13,796 nucleotides of DNA from Burkholderiales bacterium (GCA_016791285.1 JAEUMX010000243.1:1-13796); one strand, 5' to 3'. Counted from the stretch's first letter, positions 1-11,267 are shown. Numbers and translations: made by a program. Notes: generated by a model from the letters alone, not told the origin.

Positions 1-110
1 AACGGCATCGCGGTGCCGTTGATCTTGATCTGGATCGGCGCCCCCATCGTGAAGAAGAGGTCCGAGGCCTGCTTCTCCTGCATGAGCTTGAAGAGGGGCG
101 TGAGAAACAT
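1..110 (-). CDS. pilU: PilU-like type IV pilus retraction ATPase, N-terminal fragment
   Basis: Only the first 36 codons are present; the gene runs off the left edge. The protein starts MFLTPLFKLMQEKQASDLFF and continues with a TMGAPIQIKING segment. The pattern 'short helix, EK.ASDLF, GxP, K.NG' is the N-terminal domain of the PilT/PilU family of hexameric ATPases that power pilus retraction and twitching motility at the inner membrane. The start resembles PilU (LM.EK..SDLF) more than PilT (ASDLHLS). The Walker boxes lie outside the window, so PilU versus PilT is inferred. The ATG at 108-110 is chosen because the family begins a few residues before this helix; no strong Shine-Dalgarno precedes it. 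It lies 150 bases downstream of dapD on the same strand, with a sigma-54-type element in the gap. Confidence 0.75.
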   Translation of the reverse strand, partial: MFLTPLFKLMQEKQASDLFFTMGAPIQIKINGTAMP

Positions 111-201
111 GGATCTTGGTGCGCGCGTCGCAAGGATTTCAAGCACTTGCTGCGTGCAGAGGCAGCGTTCGGGTGGCCGGGAGTCGAGTCGCGGGGGAAT
201 C

Positions 202-217
202 CGCAAGCTCCATGCCA
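202..217 (-). promoter_or_regulatory. Candidate sigma-54 (-24/-12) promoter for pilU
   Basis: Read on the minus strand from 217 to 202, the sequence is TGGCATGGAGCTTGCG. It fits the RpoN consensus TGGCAYR-N4-TTGCW at every fixed position except the last (G instead of A/T). The GG and GC pairs are exactly 10 bases apart, as the factor requires. Transcription would start near 191 and leave a leader of about 80 bases before the pilU ATG. The rest of the gap (111-260) shows no convincing sigma-70 promoter and no intrinsic terminator with a T run. Promoter function is inference; the match is visible in the sequence. Confidence 0.45.
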
Positions 218-260
218 CGAAACTGCCCCCGATCCCTTGCCGCAGGCGCGAGAGGGGGGG

Positions 261-1082
261 CTAAATCCCGCGCAGAAGCTCGTTGATCCCGGTCTTGGCG
301 CGGGTCTTCGCGTCCACCTGCTTCACGATGACGGCGCAGTACAAGCTGTGCTTGCCATCCGCGGCGGGCAGGTTGCCGGGCACGACGACCGCCCCGGCAG
401 GGATCCGCCCGTAGGTGACCGCGCCGGTTTCACGGTGGTAGATCTTCGTGCTCTGGCCGATGTAGACGCCCATCGAGATCACGGCCCCTTCCTCCACGAT
501 CACGCCCTCGGCGACCTCCGCGCGGGCGCCGATGAAGCAGTCGTCCTCGATGATGGTGGGGGTCGCCTGCAGCGGCTCGAGCACCCCGCCGATGCCAACG
601 CCACCGGAGAGGTGCACGTTCTTCCCGATCTGTGCGCAGGAACCCACCGTCGCCCAGGTATCGACCATCGTGCCCTCGTCGACATAGGCGCCGATGTTCA
701 CGAACGAAGGCATCAGCACCACGTTGCGGGCAATGAAGGCACCCCGTCGGGCAGTGGCGGGTGGCACGATGCGGAAGCCGCCGGCGCGGAAATCGCGCGA
801 GCTGTAGTCGGCGAACTTCGAGGGCACCTTGTCGAAGTAACTGGTGTGGCCACCCTTCAGCACACTGTTGTCGTCGATGCGAAACGACAGCAGCACCGCC
901 TTCTTGACCCATTCGTGGGTGACCCAGCGTCCCTCGATTTTCTCGGCAACACGCAGTCGGCCTTCGTCGAGCAGACCGATCACCTGCTCGACGGCGTCCT
1001 TGAGCTTCGCGTCGACGATGCGCGGCGTGATGCTCGCGCGGCGCTCGAACGCTTCTTCGATGGCGGCCTGCAGCTCTCTCAT
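261..1082 (-). CDS. dapD: 2,3,4,5-tetrahydropyridine-2,6-dicarboxylate N-succinyltransferase (DapD)
   Basis: This cytoplasmic enzyme transfers succinyl from succinyl-CoA to tetrahydrodipicolinate in the succinylase branch of the diaminopimelate/lysine pathway. The 273 residues match the family length (about 274). Residues 1-100 form the helical N-terminal domain, with [12 protein letters not shown] at 74-85. About 105-235 is a left-handed beta-helix of imperfect hexapeptide repeats ([46 protein letters not shown]). The C-terminal part carries PGNLP and [10 protein letters not shown]. Asp141 (in DEGTMVDTW) and Glu189 (in GARAEV) fall at the positions reported as catalytic in mycobacterial DapD. 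The ATG at 1080-1082 has GGAAG about 10 bases upstream and gives the usual family start (MRELQ..IE.AFE). The gene has its own promoter candidate in the gap from queF, and pilU follows downstream. Confidence 0.97.
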   Translation of the reverse strand: MRELQAAIEEAFERRASITPRIVDAKLKDAVEQVIGLLDEGRLRVAEKIEGRWVTHEWVKKAVLLSFRIDDNSVLKGGHTSYFDKVPSKFADYSSRDFRAGGFRIVPPATARRGAFIARNVVLMPSFVNIGAYVDEGTMVDTWATVGSCAQIGKNVHLSGGVGIGGVLEPLQATPTIIEDDCFIGARAEVAEGVIVEEGAVISMGVYIGQSTKIYHRETGAVTYGRIPAGAVVVPGNLPAADGKHSLYCAVIVKQVDAKTRAKTGINELLRGI

Positions 1083-1144
1083 CGTTGGTCTTCCGTGTGA
1101 AGGTTGGGTGTCGCCACGGGCGCAGCGGCGCCGCAGGACGCCGG

Positions 1145-1174
1145 ATTATATGTGGAGGTCTGCGCCAACACCAA
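1145..1174 (-). promoter_or_regulatory. Sigma-70-type promoter candidate for dapD
   Basis: On the minus strand, TTGGTG (1174-1169) lies 18 bases upstream of a perfect TATAAT (1150-1145). Such an AT-rich hexamer is rare in this GC-rich window. The predicted transcription start is near 1138, about 55 bases before the dapD ATG. The -35 box is weak (three of six matches). A 10-base perfect palindrome, GCGGCGCCGC at 1125-1134, lies just after the predicted start. I see no intrinsic terminator for queF in this gap, so read-through from queF may also serve dapD. Confidence 0.55.
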
Positions 1175-1200
1175 ACCCCGCCGTGGCGCGCCGGCCAGAC

Positions 1201-1623
1201 TCAGCGGCTGCCGGTCGGCGACGCCGCCGGAAAGGCGCCGATGTCGACCGCCGGAGGAGGCCGCCAGCCGCGTTTGCGGTGCTCGACGACGACGTGGGTG
1301 AAGATGCCGCCGCGCACGTTGAACCGCGCCGTGAGCCGCATGAAGCGCGGCTTGGTCGCCGCCACGAGATCGTCGAGAATGCGGTTGGTCACGGCCTCGT
1401 GAAAGGCGCCCTCGTCGCGATAGGACCAGATATAGAGCTTGAGGCTCTTCAGTTCCACGCACTTGCGATCCGGCACGTAGTCGAGATAGAGGGTCGCGAA
1501 GTCGGGCTGGCCGGTCTTCGGGCACAGGCACGTGAACTCCGGAAGCTCCATGTGGATGGCGAAGTCGCGCTCGGGCGCGGGGTTCGCGAAAGTCTCCAGA
1601 GTCCGGCCGGGTCGTTGCGGCAT
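1201..1623 (-). CDS. queF: NADPH-dependent 7-cyano-7-deazaguanine reductase (QueF, single-domain type)
   Basis: QueF reduces preQ0 to preQ1, the last free-base step of bacterial queuosine tRNA modification. The 140-residue protein is a single tunnel-fold (T-fold) unit of the short type I class. [13 protein letters not shown] at 30-42 contains the nucleophilic Cys34 and Asp41. The family signature [20 protein letters not shown] at 57-76 ends in Glu76, which binds the substrate. The Cys-Glu spacing of 42 residues equals that between Cys55 and Glu97 of the Bacillus enzyme. The ATG at 1621-1623 has AGGCGAGAG just upstream. The tail after residue 120 is proline-rich and unremarkable. The gene is divergent from smc and lies upstream of dapD on the same strand. 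A perfect TATAAT and a stem-loop candidate lie in its leader region; I did not recognise a known preQ1 riboswitch there. Confidence 0.96.
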   Translation of the reverse strand: MPQRPGRTLETFANPAPERDFAIHMELPEFTCLCPKTGQPDFATLYLDYVPDRKCVELKSLKLYIWSYRDEGAFHEAVTNRILDDLVAATKPRFMRLTARFNVRGGIFTHVVVEHRKRGWRPPPAVDIGAFPAASPTGSR

Positions 1624-1646
1624 TCTCTCGCCTCGTGCACTTGCTG

Positions 1647-1652
1647 TAGAAT
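1647..1652 (+). promoter_or_regulatory. Weak -10-like box upstream of smc
   Basis: TAGAAT matches five of six positions of the sigma-70 -10 hexamer. It lies about 100 bases before the preferred smc start and about 40 before the alternative GTG. No acceptable -35 box is found 16-18 bases upstream (only TTCTCT/CTCTCG-like sequence). If used, transcription would start near 1659, just before the left arm of the inverted repeat. An alternative is CCGACA at 1702-1707 with a TA-rich -10 at 1724-1731. Neither is convincing. Confidence 0.22.
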
Positions 1653-1661
1653 CTGCGCGCC

Positions 1662-1721
1662 AAACCTCTGACGCGTGCGGGCCATCATCGCGCGGTGACC
1701 GCCGACACGACGCAGAGGTTT
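1662..1721. repeat. Inverted repeat / bulged stem-loop between queF and smc
   Basis: AAACCTCTG at 1662-1670 is the exact reverse complement of CAGAGGTTT at 1713-1721. The pairing continues inward with small bulges: 1672-1673 with 1711-1712, 1675-1677 with 1706-1708, and 1678-1680 with 1702-1704. On the minus strand, 1674/1710 can add a G-U pair. The result is about 17 base pairs closing an apical loop of roughly 21 bases. The right arm overlaps the predicted transcription start of queF, so the structure would sit at the 5' end of the queF transcript. It could be an RNA structure or a protein-binding dyad. The pairing is visible; a function is inference. Confidence 0.5.
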
Positions 1722-1724
1722 CGC

Positions 1725-1730
1725 ATTATA
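1725..1730 (-). promoter_or_regulatory. Perfect -10 box (TATAAT) for queF
   Basis: On the minus strand the sequence reads TTCGATATAATGCG, with a perfect TATAAT. Transcription would start near 1718, giving a leader of about 95 bases to the queF ATG. The -35 region 17-18 bases upstream (AAAGGC or CAAAGG) is poor, so an activator may be needed. The same TA-rich island could also act as a weak -10 on the plus strand for smc. Confidence 0.45.
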
Positions 1731-1751
1731 TCGAACAGATACTCGCCGCCT

Positions 1752-4700
1752 TTGCGCCTCACCCACCTCAAGCTCGCGGGCTTCAAGTCGTTCGTCGACC
1801 CCACCCAGGTGCCGCTGCCGGGACAGATCGTGGGCATAGTGGGTCCAAACGGCTGCGGCAAGTCGAACGTCATCGACGCGGTGCGCTGGGTGCTGGGCGA
1901 GTCCTCGGCGCGCCACCTGCGCGGCGAGACCATGCAGGACGTGATCTTCAACGGCGCCGGCGAGCGCAAGCCGGCAGGCCGCGCCAGCGTCGAGATGCAC
2001 TTCGACAACAGTCTCGGCAAGGCGGGCGGCGCCTGGTCGCAGTACGGCGAGATCGTGGTCAAGCGCGTGCTGCAGCGGGACGGCGACTCGTCCTACTACA
2101 TCAACAATCTGCACGTCCGGCGGCGCGATGTCGCCGACATCTTCCTCGGCACCGGCCTGGGCGGACGGGCCTATGCGATCATCGAGCAGGGCACCATCTC
2201 GCGCATCGTCGAGGCGAAGCCCGAGGAGATCCGCGTCTTCCTCGAAGAGGCGGCGGGGGTGTCGAAGTACCGCGAGCGCCGCCGCGAGACCGAGCTCCGG
2301 CTGGCCGATACGCGCAGCAACCTGAACCGGGTCGAAGACATCCAGCGCGAGCTCGTCATCCAGATCGAACATCTCGCGACGCAGGCTGAGACCGCGCAGC
2401 GTTACCAGGCGCTGCAGGCGCAGCTCGCCCGCACCCAGCAGCTGCTCTGGTACGTGAAAAGGCAGGAAGCGGGAAATCAGCGCAATCGTCTGCAACGCGA
2501 GCTCGAACGCGCATCGGTCGAGCTCGAGTCCGAGACCGCGCGTCTGCGCGACGCCGAGAAGCGGGCCGAGCTGCTGCGCACGGAGCACTATGCGGCGGGC
2601 GATGCGCTGCACGGCGCACAGGGCGAGCTCTACGAAAGCAACGCCGAAGTGGCGCGCATCGAGCAGGAGCTCGCGTTCGTGCGCGACAATCGCCAGCGCA
2701 CGGAGCAGCGCATCGCCTCGGTGCGGGCGCGCATCGAGCAGGGCAGCGGCCAGCAGGATACGGTGGCAGCCGCGCAGCGCGAGGCGCAGGAACGGCTCGC
2801 CGCCGCGACGGGTGCGGTCGCAGGCGCGCATGCGCGAGCCGATCTAGCGCGCGCCGAGCTGCCCGATGCCGAGTCCGCCTTCCGGGCACGACAGGCCGAG
2901 GTGGAGGGGGCCGCGCGGTCGGTCGCTGCCGCCGAACAGACGTGGCGCATCGAGGAAACGCGGCGCGATCACGCCGACAAGCTGCTCGCACAGCATTCCC
3001 AGCGGCGCGCGCGCCTTGCCCAGGAGCGCGCCGGGCTGGTGCACCCCGATGCGGGCGCGATGGCCGATCTGGGCAACCGCATCGCTGCCCTCGACGACAC
3101 GGTCGAGCACGCTCAGGGCGCGCTGGCGGCGGCCGAGGCAGTGCTGCCGGAGCGCGAGCAGACAGCGCGTGGCGCGGCGAGCGGACTCGAGCACGCCACG
3201 CAGGAGCTCGCCCGCAGCACGGCGCGTCTGCAGGCCCTGGAGCAGCTGCAAAGCCGGGTCGGCAACGGCGAGCAGCTCGGTGCGTGGCGGGTCCGCCAAG
3301 GCATAGACGCGCTGCCCCGGCTGTGGCAGGGCATCGATATCGAAGCGGGCTGGGAAGACGCGCTCGAATCGGTGCTCCGCGAACGCCTGGACGCGGTCGA
3401 GCTGGAGGATGTCGCCCGCGCCCGGCCCTGGTTCGACGACCGGCCGCCGGGGAAGATCGCCCTCTTCGATGCCCCGTCGCTGCCGGCAGCGCCGTTCGCG
3501 GCACGCGATCGCGGTCTGCCGCGCCTTATCGATCACGTGCGGTGCAAGAACGAGGCGTGTCGCCCGCTGCTCGACGATTGGCTGGCGCGCGTCTACCTCG
3601 CCGAGGACGGCGCGACCGCGCTCGCCGTGCGCGACCGGCTCGAATCCGGCGAGCTCATCGTCACCCGCAGCGGACACCTCTTCACGCGCCACGGCGTCGT
3701 CTTCCACGCACCCGAGTCCGAGCTGCACGGAGTGCTCACGCGCCAGCGGGAGATCGAGCAGCTGCGCGTATCGGTGGCCCAGGAACATGCGCAGCTCGCG
3801 CAGCGGCGCGACGCCCGCGACGACGCCGAGGGCGCGTTGCGGGTCGCGCGGCAGGATCTGGACGCCGCCCGCGGGCGGCTCGAAGCAGCCCGCCAGGAAC
3901 GTCACCGCCTGCAGCTCGAGCACCTCAAGCTCGCCGACCAGGCGGATCGGGCGCAGGGCCGCGACGCCCAGATCGAGCGCGAGCTGGGCGAGCTCGACCA
4001 GCAGGTCGCGGCCGAGAGCAATGAGCGCGAGACAGCCGCCGCCAACGTCGCACACTATGGCGAGGCGCTCGCACTGGCCCGATCGCAGCTCGCCGCCACG
4101 CGCACGCAGTTTGCCGCCGCCGACCAGGCGCTTGCCGCGCAGCGAGCCGCCGTACAGGCCGCAGACCGCGAACTGCAGGAAACCGACTACCAGCGCAAGG
4201 CCTGCGCGGCCCGCCTGGACGAACTGGGCGGCCAGCAGCGCCTGCTCGCGGAGCAGGTGGCGCGCGAGGCGGCGACCCTTGCCGAGCTCGATGCCGAGCG
4301 GCTCACGTTCGACGAGACGCCGCTCGCGGAAGCGCTGCAGCGTTCGCTCGGCGTGCGCGCCGAACGCGAGCAGAAGGTGGGCAACGCACGTCTGGCGGTC
4401 GAGACCGTCGAGTCGGATCTCGGTGCGGCGGAAGAGGAACGGCTTGCCTGCGAACGCAAGCTCGACCCGCTGCGCAGCCGCATTGCCGATCTGCGCCTGA
4501 AGGAACAGGAAGCGCGCCTCAACGAGCAGGGCTTTGCGCAGCAGCTTCAGGACGCCGGCGCAGACGAGGCGGAGCTTGCCGGGCTGCTCGAAAAGGGGGT
4601 GCGCTCCGGCGCCTTGAACACCGAGATCGCGCGCCTGAGCGAGGAGATCGCGGCACTCGGTGCGGTCAACCTGGCGGCGGTGGAAGAGCTCGACGCGGCG

Positions 4701-5279
4701 ACCCAGCGCAAGCAGTACCTCGACGCCCAGTCCGCCGACCTGAACGAGGCCATGGCGACTCTCGAGGCGGCGATCCGGCGCATCGACCGCGAGACGCGCG
4801 AGCGCCTGGTCGCCACCTTCGACCAGGTGAACGTGCATCTCGCCGAGATGTTCCCGGCGCTGTTCGGGGGCGGCCAGGCCAAGCTCGTCCTGACCGGCGA
4901 GGAGATACTCGATGGCGGGGTGCAGGTGATCGCCCAGCCGCCGGGCAAGCGCAACACGTCGATCCATCTCCTGTCCGGGGGTGAGAAGGCGCTCTCGGCG
5001 CTGTCGCTCGTGTTTTCGCTCTTTCTCCTGAACCCGGCGCCGTTCTGCCTCCTCGACGAGGTCGACGCACCGCTCGACGACACCAACACCGAGCGTTTCT
5101 GCCGGCTGCTGAAGAAAATGGCGGGCCACACGCAGTTCATCGTGATCAGCCACAACAAGATCACGATGGAGATCGCGGAGCAGCTCGTCGGGGTGACCAT
5201 GCAGGAGCTCGGCGTGTCGCGGGTGGTGGCGGTGGACGTGGAGGAAGCGATGAAGATGCAGGAGGAGGCGACTGCCTGA
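1752..5279 (+). CDS. smc: Chromosome segregation protein SMC
   Basis: SMC is the ATPase of the SMC-ScpAB condensin, which compacts and separates newly replicated chromosomes on the nucleoid. Numbered from the TTG at 1752 it has 1175 residues, normal for the family. Walker A GPNGCGKS is at 31-38. The first coiled-coil arm runs about 165-505, the hinge about 509-660 (starting LGAWRVRQGID) and the second arm about 660-1010. The C-terminal head has the ABC signature LSGGEK at 1074-1079, Walker B CLLDEVDAP with Asp1102 and Glu1103, the D-loop (PLDD), and the switch His1134 in VISHNK. The start is uncertain. The family begins with (M)RLTHLKLAGFKSF, which points to the TTG. An in-frame GTG at 1695 would add 19 residues unlike the family. 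Neither has a clear Shine-Dalgarno. It is first in the plus-strand block; zipA follows after 7 bases. ScpA and ScpB are not in the window. Confidence 0.97.
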   Translation: MRLTHLKLAGFKSFVDPTQVPLPGQIVGIVGPNGCGKSNVIDAVRWVLGESSARHLRGETMQDVIFNGAGERKPAGRASVEMHFDNSLGKAGGAWSQYGEIVVKRVLQRDGDSSYYINNLHVRRRDVADIFLGTGLGGRAYAIIEQGTISRIVEAKPEEIRVFLEEAAGVSKYRERRRETELRLADTRSNLNRVEDIQRELVIQIEHLATQAETAQRYQALQAQLARTQQLLWYVKRQEAGNQRNRLQRELERASVELESETARLRDAEKRAELLRTEHYAAGDALHGAQGELYESNAEVARIEQELAFVRDNRQRTEQRIASVRARIEQGSGQQDTVAAAQREAQERLAAATGAVAGAHARADLARAELPDAESAFRARQAEVEGAARSVAAAEQTWRIEETRRDHADKLLAQHSQRRARLAQERAGLVHPDAGAMADLGNRIAALDDTVEHAQGALAAAEAVLPEREQTARGAASGLEHATQELARSTARLQALEQLQSRVGNGEQLGAWRVRQGIDALPRLWQGIDIEAGWEDALESVLRERLDAVELEDVARARPWFDDRPPGKIALFDAPSLPAAPFAARDRGLPRLIDHVRCKNEACRPLLDDWLARVYLAEDGATALAVRDRLESGELIVTRSGHLFTRHGVVFHAPESELHGVLTRQREIEQLRVSVAQEHAQLAQRRDARDDAEGALRVARQDLDAARGRLEAARQERHRLQLEHLKLADQADRAQGRDAQIERELGELDQQVAAESNERETAAANVAHYGEALALARSQLAATRTQFAAADQALAAQRAAVQAADRELQETDYQRKACAARLDELGGQQRLLAEQVAREAATLAELDAERLTFDETPLAEALQRSLGVRAEREQKVGNARLAVETVESDLGAAEEERLACERKLDPLRSRIADLRLKEQEARLNEQGFAQQLQDAGADEAELAGLLEKGVRSGALNTEIARLSEEIAALGAVNLAAVEELDAATQRKQYLDAQSADLNEAMATLEAAIRRIDRETRERLVATFDQVNVHLAEMFPALFGGGQAKLVLTGEEILDGGVQVIAQPPGKRNTSIHLLSGGEKALSALSLVFSLFLLNPAPFCLLDEVDAPLDDTNTERFCRLLKKMAGHTQFIVISHNKITMEIAEQLVGVTMQELGVSRVVAVDVEEAMKMQEEATA

Positions 5280-5286
5280 ACCCGAG

Positions 5287-9370
<4,084 letters not shown>

Positions 9371-9386
9371 GCCCGGCGCAACCCGG

Positions 9387-9392
9387 TATGAT
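9387..9392 (+). promoter_or_regulatory. -10-like box ahead of hpt
   Basis: TATGAT matches five of six positions of the -10 hexamer and lies in the only real gap of the block. The best -35 candidate, TTGAGC at 9367-9372 across the galU stop, is only 14 bases away, shorter than the usual 16-18. A start near 9399 would give a leader of about 32 bases before the ATG at 9431. It could mark a second, internal promoter for hpt-MTIP-def. Confidence 0.25.
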
Positions 9393-9430
9393 TCAGCGTG
9401 GATCCTCGGACCACGACCTCGACCCTTTCA

Positions 9431-9988
9431 ATGCCTGACGCGATCGCAGCGGCGGATGCCTGGAAGATCCTGCAGACCGCGGACGAGATCTGCTCCGCGG
9501 GCACCGTGGCTGCGGCCGTGCGCCGCGTCAGCGAGGAGATCACGGCACGCCTGCACGAGCGCCGGCCGCTCGTGCTCTCGGTGATGGGCGGTGCGGTGGT
9601 GTTCACGGGCCACCTGCTGCCCCAGCTCCACTTTCCCCTCGATTTCGATTACATCCACGTGACCCGTTACCGGCGCGGGACGCGGGGTGGCGAGATCAGC
9701 TGGCAGGTCGGACCGAAGGAAAGCGTCGCGGGGCGGGTGGTGCTGGTGCTGGACGACATCCTGGACGAAGGGCAGACCCTTGCCGCGGTGCGCACGCGCA
9801 TCCTGGAGAGCGGCGCGACCGCCTTCCACTCCGCGGTGCTGGCCGACAAGGACATCGGCCGGCCGAAGCCCATCGCCGCTGACTTCGTGGGCGTGCGCGT
9901 GCCGGATCGCTATGTCTTCGGCTTCGGCATGGACGTGCACGGGGCGTGGCGCAATCTGCCCGCGATCTACGCGCTGCCCGCAACCTGA
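9431..9988 (+). CDS. hpt: Hypoxanthine-guanine phosphoribosyltransferase
   Basis: This is a type I phosphoribosyltransferase that joins hypoxanthine or guanine to PRPP, giving IMP or GMP. The 185-residue protein contains VLSVMGGAVVF in the N-terminal half, the flexible-loop region HVTRYRRGTRGGEISW, and the PRPP-binding motif VVLVLDDILDEGQTL (Asp-Asp at 108-109 from this start). Its C-terminal stretch is DRYVFGFGMDVHGAWRNLPAIY. DDILDEG, where the E. coli type has DDIIDTG, marks a proteobacterial subgroup I recall as lying beside MTIP genes. The ATG at 9431 is preferred because homologues as I remember them start close to it. An in-frame GTG at 9398 would add 11 residues. Neither has a clear Shine-Dalgarno. 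MTIP follows after 9 bases and would supply hypoxanthine. Exact base preference is inferred from family and neighbour. Confidence 0.88.
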   Translation: MPDAIAAADAWKILQTADEICSAGTVAAAVRRVSEEITARLHERRPLVLSVMGGAVVFTGHLLPQLHFPLDFDYIHVTRYRRGTRGGEISWQVGPKESVAGRVVLVLDDILDEGQTLAAVRTRILESGATAFHSAVLADKDIGRPKPIAADFVGVRVPDRYVFGFGMDVHGAWRNLPAIYALPAT

Positions 9989-9997
9989 GCCCCGCCC

Positions 9998-10744
9998 ATG
10001 CTCGCGATCATCGGTGGCTCCGGCGTCGCCCAGCTGACCAACCTGGAAGTGAGCGGACAGCGCGTCGTGCGCACGCCCTACGGCGATCCGTCGGGCGCTC
10101 TCACCTTCGGTCACCTCAACCGTACCGAGGTCGTTTTCCTGGCGCGCCACGGATACGGCCACACCATCCCGCCGCACCTGGTCAACTATCGCGCCAACAT
10201 CTGGGCGCTGCACTCGCTCGCCGTGAGCGGGGTGATCGCGATCGCGTCGGTGGGCGGCATCCGCTCGGACCTGGAAGCGGGCGCCCTCGTGCTTCCCGAT
10301 CAGATCATCGATTACACGCACAGCCGCAAAAACACCTTCTTCGAGGGCTCGGACCAGCCCGTCACGCACATCGACTTCACGGCCCCGTATTCGCGCCCGC
10401 TACAGGAGAAGTGCCTGCGCGCAGCGCAACTCGCGGACGTGCCGCTCAAGCTCGGCGGCGTCTACGGCGCCACGCAGGGACCCCGGCTCGAGACAGCGGC
10501 GGAGATCGATCGGCTGGAGCGCGACGGCGTCGACATGGTCGGGATGACCGGCATGCCGGAGGCCGCCCTGGCACGCGAGATCGGGCTCGAGTACGCGGCG
10601 ATCGCGGTGATCGCGAACGCTGCCGCGGGGCGCGGCAGCAGTCGGGACGGCATCCGGCTGCCGGAGCTGCAGGTCACCCTGCAGGCGGCCGTCGGCAAGG
10701 TGAAGCGCGTGCTCGACCGCCTGGTGGAAGTTCATGGCGATTAG
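9998..10744 (+). CDS. S-methyl-5'-thioinosine phosphorylase (MTIP), purine nucleoside phosphorylase family
   Basis: The enzyme splits 5'-methylthioinosine with phosphate into hypoxanthine and methylthioribose-1-phosphate, part of salvage of the polyamine and quorum-signal by-product methylthioadenosine after deamination. The 248 residues show the PNP/MTAP fold: GGSG at 6-9 (phosphate loop), [34 protein letters not shown], and [12 protein letters not shown] starting at 183. After the last conserved strand the sequence is VIANAAAG with Asn207. An Asn here suits 6-oxopurines, whereas adenine-specific MTA phosphorylases carry aspartates. This, together with MTGMPE and the neighbouring hypoxanthine phosphoribosyltransferase, favours MTIP over MtnP. 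The exact substrate is inference; a general 6-oxopurine nucleoside phosphorylase is the alternative. Its last 11 bases overlap the start of def. Confidence 0.85.
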   Translation: MLAIIGGSGVAQLTNLEVSGQRVVRTPYGDPSGALTFGHLNRTEVVFLARHGYGHTIPPHLVNYRANIWALHSLAVSGVIAIASVGGIRSDLEAGALVLPDQIIDYTHSRKNTFFEGSDQPVTHIDFTAPYSRPLQEKCLRAAQLADVPLKLGGVYGATQGPRLETAAEIDRLERDGVDMVGMTGMPEAALAREIGLEYAAIAVIANAAAGRGSSRDGIRLPELQVTLQAAVGKVKRVLDRLVEVHGD

Positions 10745-11267
10745 GCCGGTGCTCAAGATGGGCGATCGCCGGCTCCTGGTGCCGGCGCAACCGGTGCGCG
10801 AGTTCGGCACCGCCGCGCTCGACGCACTGCTCGAGGACATGCACGACACCATGGCGGCGCTCGACGGCGCCGGGCTCGCCGCCCCGCAGATCGGCGTCGG
10901 CCTGCAGGTGGTCGTCTTCGGCGTGACGCAGAACCCGCGCTATCCGGACGTCGAGACAGTCCCCTATACCGTGCTCGTCAACCCGGTGCTCATGCCGGTG
11001 CGGCCGGAGATGGAGGAGGGCTGGGAAGGATGCCTTTCGGTGCCGGGGATGCGTGGGCTGGTGCCGCGTTATCGCGAGCTGCGCTACCAGGGGTTCGACC
11101 AGCACGGCGCGGCCATCGATCGCACCGTCTCGGGATTCCACGCGCGGGTCGTGCAGCACGAGGTCGATCACCTCCACGGCATCCTGTACCCGATGCGTAT
11201 TCGCGACTTGAGGAACTTCGGTTTCAGCGAGGTCCTGTTTCCCGATCTGCCCGTTCCCGACGAGTGA
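10734..11267 (+). CDS. def: Peptide deformylase
   Basis: Peptide deformylase removes the formyl group from the starting methionine of new proteins at the ribosome exit. The 177-residue protein has all three family motifs: GAGLAAPQI at 45-53, EGCLSVPG at 98-105 and QHEVDHLHG at 141-149. Cys100, His142 and His146 bind the metal and Glu143 is the catalytic base. The sequence after motif II ([20 protein letters not shown]) and the [11 protein letters not shown] tail differ from the housekeeping Def usually encoded beside fmt. I suspect a second, accessory deformylase; no fmt is present here. The ATG at 10734 lies inside the MTIP gene, overlaps it by 11 bases and has GGTGGAAG upstream, so it is translated from the same mRNA. 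The gene is convergent with glnD, with 8 bases between the stops. Confidence 0.95.
   Translation: MAIRPVLKMGDRRLLVPAQPVREFGTAALDALLEDMHDTMAALDGAGLAAPQIGVGLQVVVFGVTQNPRYPDVETVPYTVLVNPVLMPVRPEMEEGWEGCLSVPGMRGLVPRYRELRYQGFDQHGAAIDRTVSGFHARVVQHEVDHLHGILYPMRIRDLRNFGFSEVLFPDLPVPDE

Noticed and set aside
147..1100. 317-codon plus-strand frame across the dapD region
   Set aside because: Antisense to dapD, which has the full hexapeptide-repeat domain and catalytic residues; the shadow is low-complexity and His/Arg/Asp-rich.
1079..1663. 194-codon minus-strand frame overlapping queF
   Set aside because: Shifted frame of queF; the queF frame carries the catalytic motifs and this one is Arg-rich shadow.
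1624..1724. preQ1 riboswitch in the queF leader
   Set aside because: The stem-loop there is long and bulged, with no C-rich loop and A-rich tail of the small preQ1-I type; I could not fit a known class.
1449..2831. 460-codon minus-strand frame spanning the queF start and the smc head
   Set aside because: It overlaps two confidently called genes on both strands, and its C-terminal part is only a shifted queF reading.
2844..5153. Very long open frame (769 codons) on the minus strand opposite smc
   Set aside because: It lies entirely antisense to smc, which has all SMC motifs. GC-rich codon use keeps the opposite frame open, and the translation shows no recognisable domain.
5261..5268. AGGAGGAGG near the smc end as the zipA ribosome-binding site
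   Set aside because: It is about 20 bases before the zipA ATG, too far for normal use, and encodes Glu-Glu codons of the smc tail. Coupling to smc is more likely.
1752..5279. Frequent GAGCTC-like and GCAG-type short repeats in smc
   Set aside because: They follow from Glu-Leu and Ala-Gln-rich coiled-coil codons in a GC-rich genome, with no regular spacing.
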